Source: Duganella radicis
GTDB taxonomy: Bacteria; Pseudomonadota; Gammaproteobacteria; Burkholderiales; Burkholderiaceae_D
Reading direction: 5' to 3'
NCBI RefSeq assembly: GCF_009720825.1
Contig: NZ_WNKY01000007.1
Location: 124,001 to 188,000, forward strand
Length of the DNA: 64,000 nt
Positions within the stretch are counted from its first letter, which is position 1, and each line of letters starts with the position of its first letter. Positions 1-7,529 of this stretch are shown here, piece by piece. The translations under genes were made by a program, and so were the position numbers. The notes below the pieces were generated by a model that was not told where the DNA came from, ran no database searches, and was given only the letters and a program-made list of their open reading frames with translations.

Positions 1-1898
1 GGCACGGTGCCGGTGGCGTGCCAGGCGGTGGCGGCGTCTTTCAGGGTCTTGGCGATGGCGGCCAGCTGGGCCTTGTCGTCGCCGCTGAAGGTGGCCTCTT
101 CCAGTTCCTTGCAGATGGCTTCACGCGCGTGCAGGTGGGCCTTGCGCTCGTGGTCGGCTGCATGGGCGGTTTCCTTGCGCTTGGCAAAGATGGTGTCGCA
201 GGCGGCGCGGAAACGCTGCCACAGCGCTTGCTCGATCTTGCGTTCCAGCGGCAGGGCCTTGGCCTGCTCCTGCCAGCGTTCTTGCAGGCGGCGCAGCTTG
301 TCCAGCGTATGGCGGTCGGATGGGTCCAGCGCCTCCGCTTCGGTAATCAGCTGCTCGCGCTTGGCGGCTTCGACCTTGCGCTGATCGGACAGCGGGGCCA
401 GCATGTGGGCCAGCACCTTGTCGAAGGTCTGGTCGAGCTTGCGTTTTTCCTTGCGGTCGATGGTGCCGAGGCGGCCCCACATCTGGCGCAGGCGCTGGCC
501 GGCGGCGGCCACGTTTTTCAGATCGGCGCCGCCCGCCGCCACCGACTCGGCCAGGGCTTGCGTTTCAGCGATCAGGGCCTGGGCCTTGGCGGCGTTGGCG
601 TGACGCTCGTCGGCCAGGTGCTTGAAGTGGGCGGCGGCCGGCGCGTAGGCGCTGGTGCAGGCGGCGTCGAAGCGTTCCCACAGCGACTTCGGCGCGTGGC
701 CGGAAACGGCGTCCAGCTGCTTCCAGCGGTCGCGCATGCTGCCAACCTTTTTCGCCAGCTCGCTCATGCCGAGTTTCTGGGCCGGCAGTTCCTCGACCGC
801 CTTGACCAGTTCCTCGCGCGACACATTGCCGCCCCAACGCGCCCAGTCGCCAAGGCGCTTGAGTTCGGCGCGGACGTGGTTCAGGTGCTCGGTCTGGGCG
901 TGGCTCAGGCGCGTCTTGTGCTCGCGCAGCCATTTGTCGTGCTCGGCGGCGATGTGCAACTGGCCGTGCTCCAGCGCGGCTTCCAGCGCTTCCAGCGTTT
1001 CGAGGAATTTCTTGTCGGTTTCCTGCGGCGCCGGCTTGGACGGCTTGGGCTGCTTGCGCTCGACCTGCTTGAGCGGCGCGCCCTCGCCCGCCCCCGCGCC
1101 GCCGTCCGCATCGACGGCGCTCCCGGCCTCGCCGGCCGCACCGCTTGCACGCGTGGCAGCCGCAGGCTCGACGGCGGCCGGCTTCGGCGGCGCCGTCAGC
1201 GCGGCGCGCGTCTGCTCGATCGCCTGGGCGAAGTCGCTCAGGAGGTGGCGTGGCAATGCGTTATGTTCCGGCGCCACCTGGTAGACGCTTTGCTGCGCAG
1301 CATGACGCTCCAGCGCCTGCAAGGCCTCTTCCGCCGGCAGGCCGCCTTGCGGCAGCTTGCGCACCGCCGCCATCGCATCGATGATGGTGCGCTGCAAATT
1401 CACCTGCGCCTCCAGCCGCGCCGCCAGCGCCGCGCGCGCGGAGGCATATTGCCCGGCCAGCGCCGGCACCTCGGCCACCACCTGCCACTGCCGGTCCAGC
1501 TCCGCCACCTGGTTCGGCGTCAGCTTCTCATCCTGCAACAACCGTTGCGCCACATCCAGGCACGCCTGTGCTTTTTGATGCTCGGCCTGCTGATAGCGGA
1601 TCGCGTCCAGGCGTCCCTGCATCAGCTTGGCCACGCGGCGATCGGTATTGCGCACCGCCGCCAGCACCTGCTCCAGCGCGGCCTGCGAGTGCACGTGCTC
1701 AGCCGCGGCCTGGCGCACGCCGGCAAATTCACTTTCCAGTATCAGGGCGACCGCAGCCGCTTCATCGCCATTGAGGGTGGCGGCGCGCTGCGCCTGCTCG
1801 TCCCGGCGGCCGGCGGCCGCATCCTGCTGCGGCTCGGCCGCGGGCGATGGCGGAATGGCCGAAGTTTCGGTTGCACGCTTAAAGAGGAAATCAAACAT
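1..1898 (-). CDS. DUF349 domain-containing protein, C-terminus beyond window
   Basis: An open frame reads leftward from an ATG at 1898 off the window edge, giving 632 codons without a stop. The protein starts MFDFLFKRATET, then becomes Ala/Gln/Arg-rich and helical. It contains repeated tryptophan-anchored helices such as LWERFDAACTSAYA and LWQRFRAACD, which are the hallmark of DUF349 repeats. DUF349 proteins are long cytosolic helical-repeat proteins of unknown biochemical role. No strong Shine-Dalgarno sequence precedes the ATG, but this is the first Met of the frame next to the conserved-looking N-terminus. A long plus-strand frame over the same DNA is a GC-driven shadow. Confidence 0.85.
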   Translation of the reverse strand, partial: MFDFLFKRATETSAIPPSPAAEPQQDAAAGRRDEQAQRAATLNGDEAAAVALILESEFAGVRQAAAEHVHSQAALEQVLAAVRNTDRRVAKLMQGRLDAIRYQQAEHQKAQACLDVAQRLLQDEKLTPNQVAELDRQWQVVAEVPALAGQYASARAALAARLEAQVNLQRTIIDAMAAVRKLPQGGLPAEEALQALERHAAQQSVYQVAPEHNALPRHLLSDFAQAIEQTRAALTAPPKPAAVEPAAATRASGAAGEAGSAVDADGGAGAGEGAPLKQVERKQPKPSKPAPQETDKKFLETLEALEAALEHGQLHIAAEHDKWLREHKTRLSHAQTEHLNHVRAELKRLGDWARWGGNVSREELVKAVEELPAQKLGMSELAKKVGSMRDRWKQLDAVSGHAPKSLWERFDAACTSAYAPAAAHFKHLADERHANAAKAQALIAETQALAESVAAGGADLKNVAAAGQRLRQMWGRLGTIDRKEKRKLDQTFDKVLAHMLAPLSDQRKVEAAKREQLITEAEALDPSDRHTLDKLRRLQERWQEQAKALPLERKIEQALWQRFRAACDTIFAKRKETAHAADHERKAHLHAREAICKELEEATFSGDDKAQLAAIAKTLKDAATAWHATGTV

Positions 1899-1977
1899 GG
1901 TGCGCTATGGTGATGGCTAAAACCACCATCATAGCAAAGCAGGAGGGATTTAACCTGCGAGTGCGCTACGCGGGCGG

Positions 1978-2685
1978 TTATTTCATAATGACATCGTCTC
2001 GCGGCACTTGCCGCGCAACCCGTGGCACTGGCCGTGCCGGCTCATCGTCCAACCCGACGATGGGCAGCACTTGCAGGCCGGGGATGGAAATCTGGCCGTC
2101 ATCGACCTCGCCGCCCGGCAGCGCGCGGCGGCGCGCCGTGACCTGGGCCGCCTCGGCCGGCGGCAGGCCGGAGCGCTTCATTTCATCCAGATGCTTGTCG
2201 TGCATCATCAATTGATTGGCGATCGAGAACCAGGTTTCGCCGGCGATGGCATTGCGCGCCAGCGCAAACAGTTCCTGTTCTTCCTTTTCCAGCCGCTTCA
2301 ACAGTGAAGCGCAGAAAGTATCGATGCTGTCGCACACTTCGCTGACCTGCTCGTCGCGCACGTCGGCCAGCGCGCCCAGCTTGTCTTGCAGCAGGCGGAT
2401 CGACATCAGCGCCGCCTGGTTCAGGCGGTTGAGTTCATCCAGCAACTGATCGGCGCGCGCGGTGGCGTCGCGCAGCGCCGGGATCAGATACATCTCGGTC
2501 TTGCGCCAATGACAGGCTTGATACAGCGTATTGAGATTTTCGCACGCGTATTCCAGTTGCGACAGGGTCATGCGGTTCTGCTGCATGAGCGTGCTGCGCA
2601 TATACTTCTGAAACGATAGCAAACTCAGACGAACGCTCGCTTGTTCGACAGACAGTGCTACCAGAGTATATGTGGCGGTTAACAT
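1978..2685 (-). CDS. Hypothetical helical protein, weakly hemerythrin-like
   Basis: A 235-residue protein starting MLTATYTLVALSVEQ. I prefer this ATG over an upstream one because GGGAG lies nine bases before it. The sequence is almost entirely amphipathic helix. A C-terminal half reading LEKEEQELFALA and ending near NQLMMHDKHLDEM recalls the last two helices of hemerythrin-like bundles. The canonical HxxxE and HxxxH metal ligands are not present, so metal binding is doubtful. The last 50 residues are Pro/Arg-rich and probably disordered. No signal peptide or membrane segment is seen. Function unknown. Confidence 0.7.
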   Translation of the reverse strand: MLTATYTLVALSVEQASVRLSLLSFQKYMRSTLMQQNRMTLSQLEYACENLNTLYQACHWRKTEMYLIPALRDATARADQLLDELNRLNQAALMSIRLLQDKLGALADVRDEQVSEVCDSIDTFCASLLKRLEKEEQELFALARNAIAGETWFSIANQLMMHDKHLDEMKRSGLPPAEAAQVTARRRALPGGEVDDGQISIPGLQVLPIVGLDDEPARPVPRVARQVPRDDVIMK

Positions 2686-2812
2686 TCTTCTGACTCCCAA
2701 GGCTTGTATGGTGGAAGTAAAAGTGTAAATATTCCCGACAGCGGCGCTTTGACGTAGCACAAACCCGCCCCCGCGTCGTTAACAAGAATATATAACAAGC
2801 GTCTCCTGAATG

Positions 2813-5218
2813 CTATCGCAAAGACAGTTGTAAACGCACCATTCCTGCTTCAGGATGCGGCAATACCACGCCGCCGAAATGCCGTATCAGTTTTTGCACG
2901 CCGCCGTTCTCCGACAAGGCGTCGCCAACGATCTCGCGCGTGCCGCGCGCGCGGAAATAATCCACCAGCTTCTGAAACAAAATATAGCCCAGTCCGCGCC
3001 CTTTCAAATCGGAACGCACGATGATGGCAAATTCAGCGGACTGATTGTCGGGATCGATGACTGCGCGCACCACGCCCAGCGTTTCCGGCTGGCCCTGCGC
3101 GGTGGGCCGGGTGGCGATGAAGGCCATGGCGCGGTCGTAATCGATCTGCGTCAGCCGCGCCAGCTGGGCTGGCGGCAGTTCGCGCATGGCGGTGAAAAAG
3201 CGCAGCCGCACGTCGTCCGCATCCAGTGCACTGAAGAAAGCCTGATGCTGCGCGCCGTCTTCCGGACGGATGGGGCGCAGCAGGATTTGGCCGCCGCCCC
3301 AGTCCACCCGCTCTTCCAGCTCCTGCGGATAGGGACGGATCGCCAGCGCGGCGCGCCGTGCGCGGGCCTTGGCCAGCTGCATGCGCGCGCCCAGCGCCAC
3401 CACGCTGCCGCCTATCGCCAGCAAGGGATTGAGGTCGAGTTCCGTCAACTCCGGCAGGTCGGCCACCATGTCGGCCACTTGCACCAGCGTGCGGATCAGC
3501 GCTTCGGCGTCGGCCGCGGTCTGGCTTTGCGCCAGCAGGCGCGAGACGCGCGTGCGGCTGACCATGTCGCGCGCCAGCGCCATGTTCAGCGGCGGCAGGC
3601 CCGCCGCGCGGTCGGCCGCGACATCGGCCGCGATGCCGCCCTGGCCGAAAAACACCACAGGTCCGAACACCGGATCATGACTGATCTGGATACGCGCCGC
3701 CGCCAGCGTGGCGCCGGTCAGCGCGGCCTGTTGCGGGGTGGCGAGGGCCAGTCCATACGCCGCCATCAGCGCGCGCGCATCGTTGTCTGACAAGTCGCTG
3801 CGGCCGGCGCCGAGCGCGGCCTGCACCAGCGCGCGCGCCGCTGCGCGCTCGCCAGCGCTGGTGGCTGGCACGCCGGCCGGCACTTCCATCAGCAGTTCCT
3901 GGTTGCGACGGTACTGGGCGATTTGCAGAAAACCGTTGACGGCTTTTTCCGGCGTGTCGTACGTCGGCAAGCCGGCGTCGGCAAACACCCGGCGCGCCTG
4001 CGCCACCGAGCCGCCGCCCAGCCAGCAGGACAACACGTTTTTGTTCGCCGCCCGCATTAAAGGCGCGACCGCCGTGGCAATCAAATCGCTTGCCACCATG
4101 GCGGTGGGCGCGTGCAGGAACAGCAGCGCATCGGCCTGCGGTTCGCGCAACAGCGCCTCCACCGCGCCGGTGTAGTGCTCGACCGGGGCGTCGGCCAGGA
4201 AGTCGAGCGGATTGGCTTGCGGCGCGCCGGCCTGCACCAGCCGCTTGAGCGTTTCAGGCGACAGCGGCGCCAGTTGCGCGCCGCTGCACGCCAGCGCATC
4301 GGCCGCGATCAGGCCCAGACCACCGCCGTTGGTGATGACCGCCAGCCGTTCACCGCGCTGCGGGCGCTGGCGCGCCAGCGTTTCGACGGCGTCGAACAAA
4401 TCCTCGGTGGAGTACACACGCAGCATGCCGGCGCGGCGGATGGCGGCATCGAACACCAGGTCCGCTCCCGGCGCCGCATCACGTCCCACTTTCAGCACGA
4501 TGACCGGCTTGCCGCGCGCCGCCAACCGTCCGGCCGACATGAATTTGCGCGCGCTGCTGACCTGTTCTATACAGAGCAGAATCGCTTCGGTGGCGGTATC
4601 GGCGGCCAGATAATCGAGCAGGTCGCCAAAGTCCACATCAATGCCATCGCCCATGGCGACAAAGCGCGAAAAACCGATGCCGCGCTGCCCGGCCCAGTCC
4701 AGCACCGCCGTCGCCAGCGCGCCCGATTGCGACACGAAAGCCAGCCGCCCGGTGCCCGCCGCCATTTGCGTGAAGCTGGCGTTCAGTCCCAGCGCCGGCG
4801 ATTGCAGGCCCACGCTGCCGGCGCCGAGGATGCGCAACAGGTGCGGCTTGGCCGCCTCCAGCATGGGCTGGCGCAGGCCGCGGCCGCCGGCCGCGCCGGG
4901 ATCGGCCGTCATCACGATGGCGGCCTTGGTGCCGTTCTGTCCCAGCTCGCTGATCAAACCGGCCACCGTCGACGGCGGCGTGCAGATGATGGCCAGGTCG
5001 GCCGGCGCCGGCAAGGCGCTCACGCGGGCGTAACACGCCAGGCCGCGCAAGCTGTCATGCCTGGGATTGACCGGCCACACCTTGCCGCCATCGTGCGTGA
5101 ACTCTCCCTCCAGCAGATTCGCCAGCACCCGGGTACCGATGCGCTGCGGGTTGTCCGACGCGCCGATCACGGCCACCGAGCGTGGTTGGAACAGACGGTC
5201 AAGATGACGAATACTCAT
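2813..5218 (-). CDS. Pat/PatZ-like protein acetyltransferase with internally deleted ATP-grasp
   Basis: 801 residues. The N-terminal half is an NDP-forming acyl-CoA synthetase module: a CoA-binding region from MSIRHLDRLFQPRSVAVIGA and a ligase region with NGGGLGLIAADAL. The C-terminal ~160 residues are a GNAT acetyltransferase (SAEFAIIVRSDLKGRGLG holds the acetyl-CoA loop and a Glu aligned with the catalytic one). Family members such as E. coli PatZ are near 886 residues and acetylate lysines of metabolic enzymes, for example acetyl-CoA synthetase. Here YGLALATPQQ runs almost directly into HDPVFGPVVFFG. About 75 residues of the ATP-grasp fold, with its ATP-binding Lys and the HKS segment, are missing in frame (plus coordinates about 3680-3720). 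The SHTGAL-type His loop is also absent. Acyltransferase activity may survive; ligase activity should not. Confidence 0.88.
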   Translation of the reverse strand: MSIRHLDRLFQPRSVAVIGASDNPQRIGTRVLANLLEGEFTHDGGKVWPVNPRHDSLRGLACYARVSALPAPADLAIICTPPSTVAGLISELGQNGTKAAIVMTADPGAAGGRGLRQPMLEAAKPHLLRILGAGSVGLQSPALGLNASFTQMAAGTGRLAFVSQSGALATAVLDWAGQRGIGFSRFVAMGDGIDVDFGDLLDYLAADTATEAILLCIEQVSSARKFMSAGRLAARGKPVIVLKVGRDAAPGADLVFDAAIRRAGMLRVYSTEDLFDAVETLARQRPQRGERLAVITNGGGLGLIAADALACSGAQLAPLSPETLKRLVQAGAPQANPLDFLADAPVEHYTGAVEALLREPQADALLFLHAPTAMVASDLIATAVAPLMRAANKNVLSCWLGGGSVAQARRVFADAGLPTYDTPEKAVNGFLQIAQYRRNQELLMEVPAGVPATSAGERAAARALVQAALGAGRSDLSDNDARALMAAYGLALATPQQAALTGATLAAARIQISHDPVFGPVVFFGQGGIAADVAADRAAGLPPLNMALARDMVSRTRVSRLLAQSQTAADAEALIRTLVQVADMVADLPELTELDLNPLLAIGGSVVALGARMQLAKARARRAALAIRPYPQELEERVDWGGGQILLRPIRPEDGAQHQAFFSALDADDVRLRFFTAMRELPPAQLARLTQIDYDRAMAFIATRPTAQGQPETLGVVRAVIDPDNQSAEFAIIVRSDLKGRGLGYILFQKLVDYFRARGTREIVGDALSENGGVQKLIRHFGGVVLPHPEAGMVRLQLSLR

Positions 5219-5224
5219 GGGGAG

Positions 5225-6214
5225 TTACCAGCGCGATGAATGATCTTCAGTCACGCCCATCAACTGCGTGACCATGCGTTTGGGCTGATCCGGCGCGGCG
5301 CGCACCCAGCCGCTGAAGGTGCCTATCGGTTGCAGATAGCGGCTGGCCGCCACCACCATTTTCTTGTTGTCGCGGCGCGCGCCTTCCGGCGTGAAGGTCA
5401 GGTCCAGCATGTCGTCCTCGGTAAAAATATGCCACGGCGAGAGCGCATCCTTTTTATCGTACAGGAAGTGGGCCGGGGCCAGCGCAATCAAGTCGCCGTC
5501 CAGCCACAGCACATTCTCGTGCGCGCCAAAATAGCCGGCTTGCAGGTTGAAGCCCAGCTCCATATTATGCGCCGAGGCCCAGCGCCATGCGGTGTTCCGC
5601 GCCAGCAGACCGTTGGAATAGTCGAAGCTGGCGATGCCGCCATCGAGCTTGTACTCTTCGCGAAAGGTACGCACCTCGCCCCGCATCGGCATGGCGGACG
5701 ACTTCTGCGTCGCGTGCACCGAGCCTTTTTCTATCGGCCCGGTGGCCAGCAGCAGCGGCGACGGGCTGGGACCGAAGCTGGCGTCGATCTCAAGGTAGTC
5801 GCAGCGCAGCGTCAGTTGGTAGCTGCCGTCGCCATTGGCGTCAACCGCGATGTGGCAGCGCTTCGCTTTGAAGCTGCTCGATTCGCCAGCGTGGTTGGCC
5901 AGTCTGGCCGAGACCAGCGGCAGGCCGTCCTGCGAAAAGTTGGCCAGCATGTCGCCGTCGCGGCGGTCGAAGGCATAAGCAAAGGCGGTGCTGATCCAGC
6001 CCAGATCCACAATCGCCACCGCGCAGAACACCTCTTCCGTGCACAGCGCCACGTAGTGCCAGCGCTTGTGGTGAAAGCGCCGCCACAGCGGGCTGCGGGC
6101 AAAGGGCTTGGCCAGCTGGCTCCAGTCGATATTGCCGACCTGGCCGGCGTAGCGTCCAAACAGCGGTTGTCCGTCAGCGGCCAGCAGGCTGGCGGGGGCG
6201 GCGGGCAGTGTCAT
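5225..6214 (-). CDS. DUF2804 domain-containing protein
   Basis: 329 residues starting MTLPAAPASLLAADGQPLFG. The chosen ATG at 6214 has GGAAG nine bases upstream and overlaps the stop of the preceding glycosylase gene (ATGA), so the two are translationally coupled. The body matches the DUF2804 family as I recall it: RSPLWRRFHHKRWHYVAL near the N-terminus, WISTAFAYAFDR, a central GEVRTFREEYKLDGGIASFDYSNG and a C-terminal IGTFSGWV. The family is predicted to be a beta-rich, lipocalin-like fold of unknown function. No signal peptide or membrane span is evident. It ends just before the acetyltransferase start. Confidence 0.85.
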   Translation of the reverse strand: MTLPAAPASLLAADGQPLFGRYAGQVGNIDWSQLAKPFARSPLWRRFHHKRWHYVALCTEEVFCAVAIVDLGWISTAFAYAFDRRDGDMLANFSQDGLPLVSARLANHAGESSSFKAKRCHIAVDANGDGSYQLTLRCDYLEIDASFGPSPSPLLLATGPIEKGSVHATQKSSAMPMRGEVRTFREEYKLDGGIASFDYSNGLLARNTAWRWASAHNMELGFNLQAGYFGAHENVLWLDGDLIALAPAHFLYDKKDALSPWHIFTEDDMLDLTFTPEGARRDNKKMVVAASRYLQPIGTFSGWVRAAPDQPKRMVTQLMGVTEDHSSRW

Positions 6215-7392
6215 GCAGCTTCCTTTTGCGTTATTTTGATCTGAGGGCACGCATGCCAGTCGGCCAGCCGCTGCAAGGCGCCGTTCACGTCACGCGTGAG
6301 GCGCTCGCTGACGCGCACTCCCGGTTCCAATACCAGTGACTTCACTTCGAACACGCCTTGGCGCCGGTGCGCCTTGGCGTCCACGCGGCCAACCAGCGCG
6401 CCGCGCCGTAAAATGGGCAGCGTGAAGTAGCCGTATTTGCGCTTGTCGGCCGGCGTGTAGCATTCCAGCCGGTAGTCGAAGTTGAACAATTCCTGCGCGC
6501 GGCGGCGGTCCCACACCACCGGGTCGAAGGGCGACAGTATCGTGGTCAGGGTGGGCGCCAGCACGCCATTGGCGGCATCGGCCAGCAACGCCGCATGGTC
6601 GGGATGAACGTAGATCGGATCGTCCCAGTCGTCCACCCACGCGCGCAGCAAGGCGCCCTGCTCCACCAGCGCTTCCGGATCGAGGCGCGGTGGCCTGGTG
6701 CGGAAATAATCGCCGATCCAGGGCGCACGCGCGCAGCCCATGGCTTTCACGGCTTTCAGCACCAGTTCACGTTGCACCGCCTCCTTGCTTCGCAGCTGGC
6801 TGTCATCCCAATGCGGCAGCACGCGTTCCGCCAGATCGTAGATGCGCTGGAAGTTGTGGCGGGCGGCGATCATCAGCGCGCCGGTGGTGAACAGCACTTC
6901 CAGCGAGCGCTTCTCCGGCTTCCAGCTCCACCAGCCGCCACCCTGGCCATCGGTGCGTTCAAAGTCCGAAGAGCGCGTCGGGCCGTTGACGCGGATGTGC
7001 TCCAGCACCGCCTCCACATCGGCGCGGCGCTCCTTCATCCAGGCAGCCGAATACTTCCAGCCCATGGCCTCCGGCTCCAGCATGCGATGGCGATACAGGC
7101 CGTAATCCTCGACCGGAACGAAACAGGCCTCATGCGCCCAATACTCGAACAACTGGCCGGCCGCCAGCGCCTGTTCAAGCCACGCTTGCGGATAGTCGCC
7201 CAGGCGGCTCCACAGCACCAGATACGGGCTGCGCGCCACCACATGGATGGTGTCGATCTGCAGCACGCCCATTTGGCGGATCGCTTCCAGCACGTCCGGC
7301 TGGCGCGCCTTGCGGCGGCGCGGCTGCAACAGGCCTTGCGCCGCAAGATGCAGCGCCCGCGCGGCTGGGAGGCTCAATAGGGGTTCGGTCAT
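6211..7392 (-). CDS. YcaQ-like winged-helix DNA crosslink glycosylase (HTH_42)
   Basis: 393 residues from MTEPLLSLPAARALHLAAQG. YcaQ/AlkX-family enzymes are winged-helix DNA glycosylases that unhook interstrand crosslinks. The YcaQ-type catalytic Gln-x-Asp is visible as LQID, followed by TIHVVARSPYLVLWSRLGDY, a typical family stretch. Further family signatures are FEYWAHEACFVPVEDY and, near the C-terminus, LSPFDPVVWDRRR and YGYFTLPILRRG. The longer frame upstream of 7392 lacks family similarity and would overlap the divergent promoter region, so the ATG at 7392 is preferred. The gene is divergent from the diguanylate cyclase and coupled to the DUF2804 gene. Confidence 0.88.
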   Translation of the reverse strand: MTEPLLSLPAARALHLAAQGLLQPRRRKARQPDVLEAIRQMGVLQIDTIHVVARSPYLVLWSRLGDYPQAWLEQALAAGQLFEYWAHEACFVPVEDYGLYRHRMLEPEAMGWKYSAAWMKERRADVEAVLEHIRVNGPTRSSDFERTDGQGGGWWSWKPEKRSLEVLFTTGALMIAARHNFQRIYDLAERVLPHWDDSQLRSKEAVQRELVLKAVKAMGCARAPWIGDYFRTRPPRLDPEALVEQGALLRAWVDDWDDPIYVHPDHAALLADAANGVLAPTLTTILSPFDPVVWDRRRAQELFNFDYRLECYTPADKRKYGYFTLPILRRGALVGRVDAKAHRRQGVFEVKSLVLEPGVRVSERLTRDVNGALQRLADWHACPQIKITQKEAA

Positions 7393-7529
7393 GAGCGCTA
7401 TTCTAATAAAGAAATCAATATTGCCTGTGAATGGAATGTGGTTTTTTTCGCGCCTTTCACGCCAAGAGCGATATTTCCGGGCAGAATAACCGCAGACCCA
7501 CGCGCTCATCGAAAGAGGACTGTCAGCCG

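Noticed and set aside
18-1913. 631-codon plus-strand frame at the left edge
   Set aside because: Shadow of the minus-strand DUF349 gene. The minus translation has repeated LWxRFxAAC motifs; the plus translation has none.
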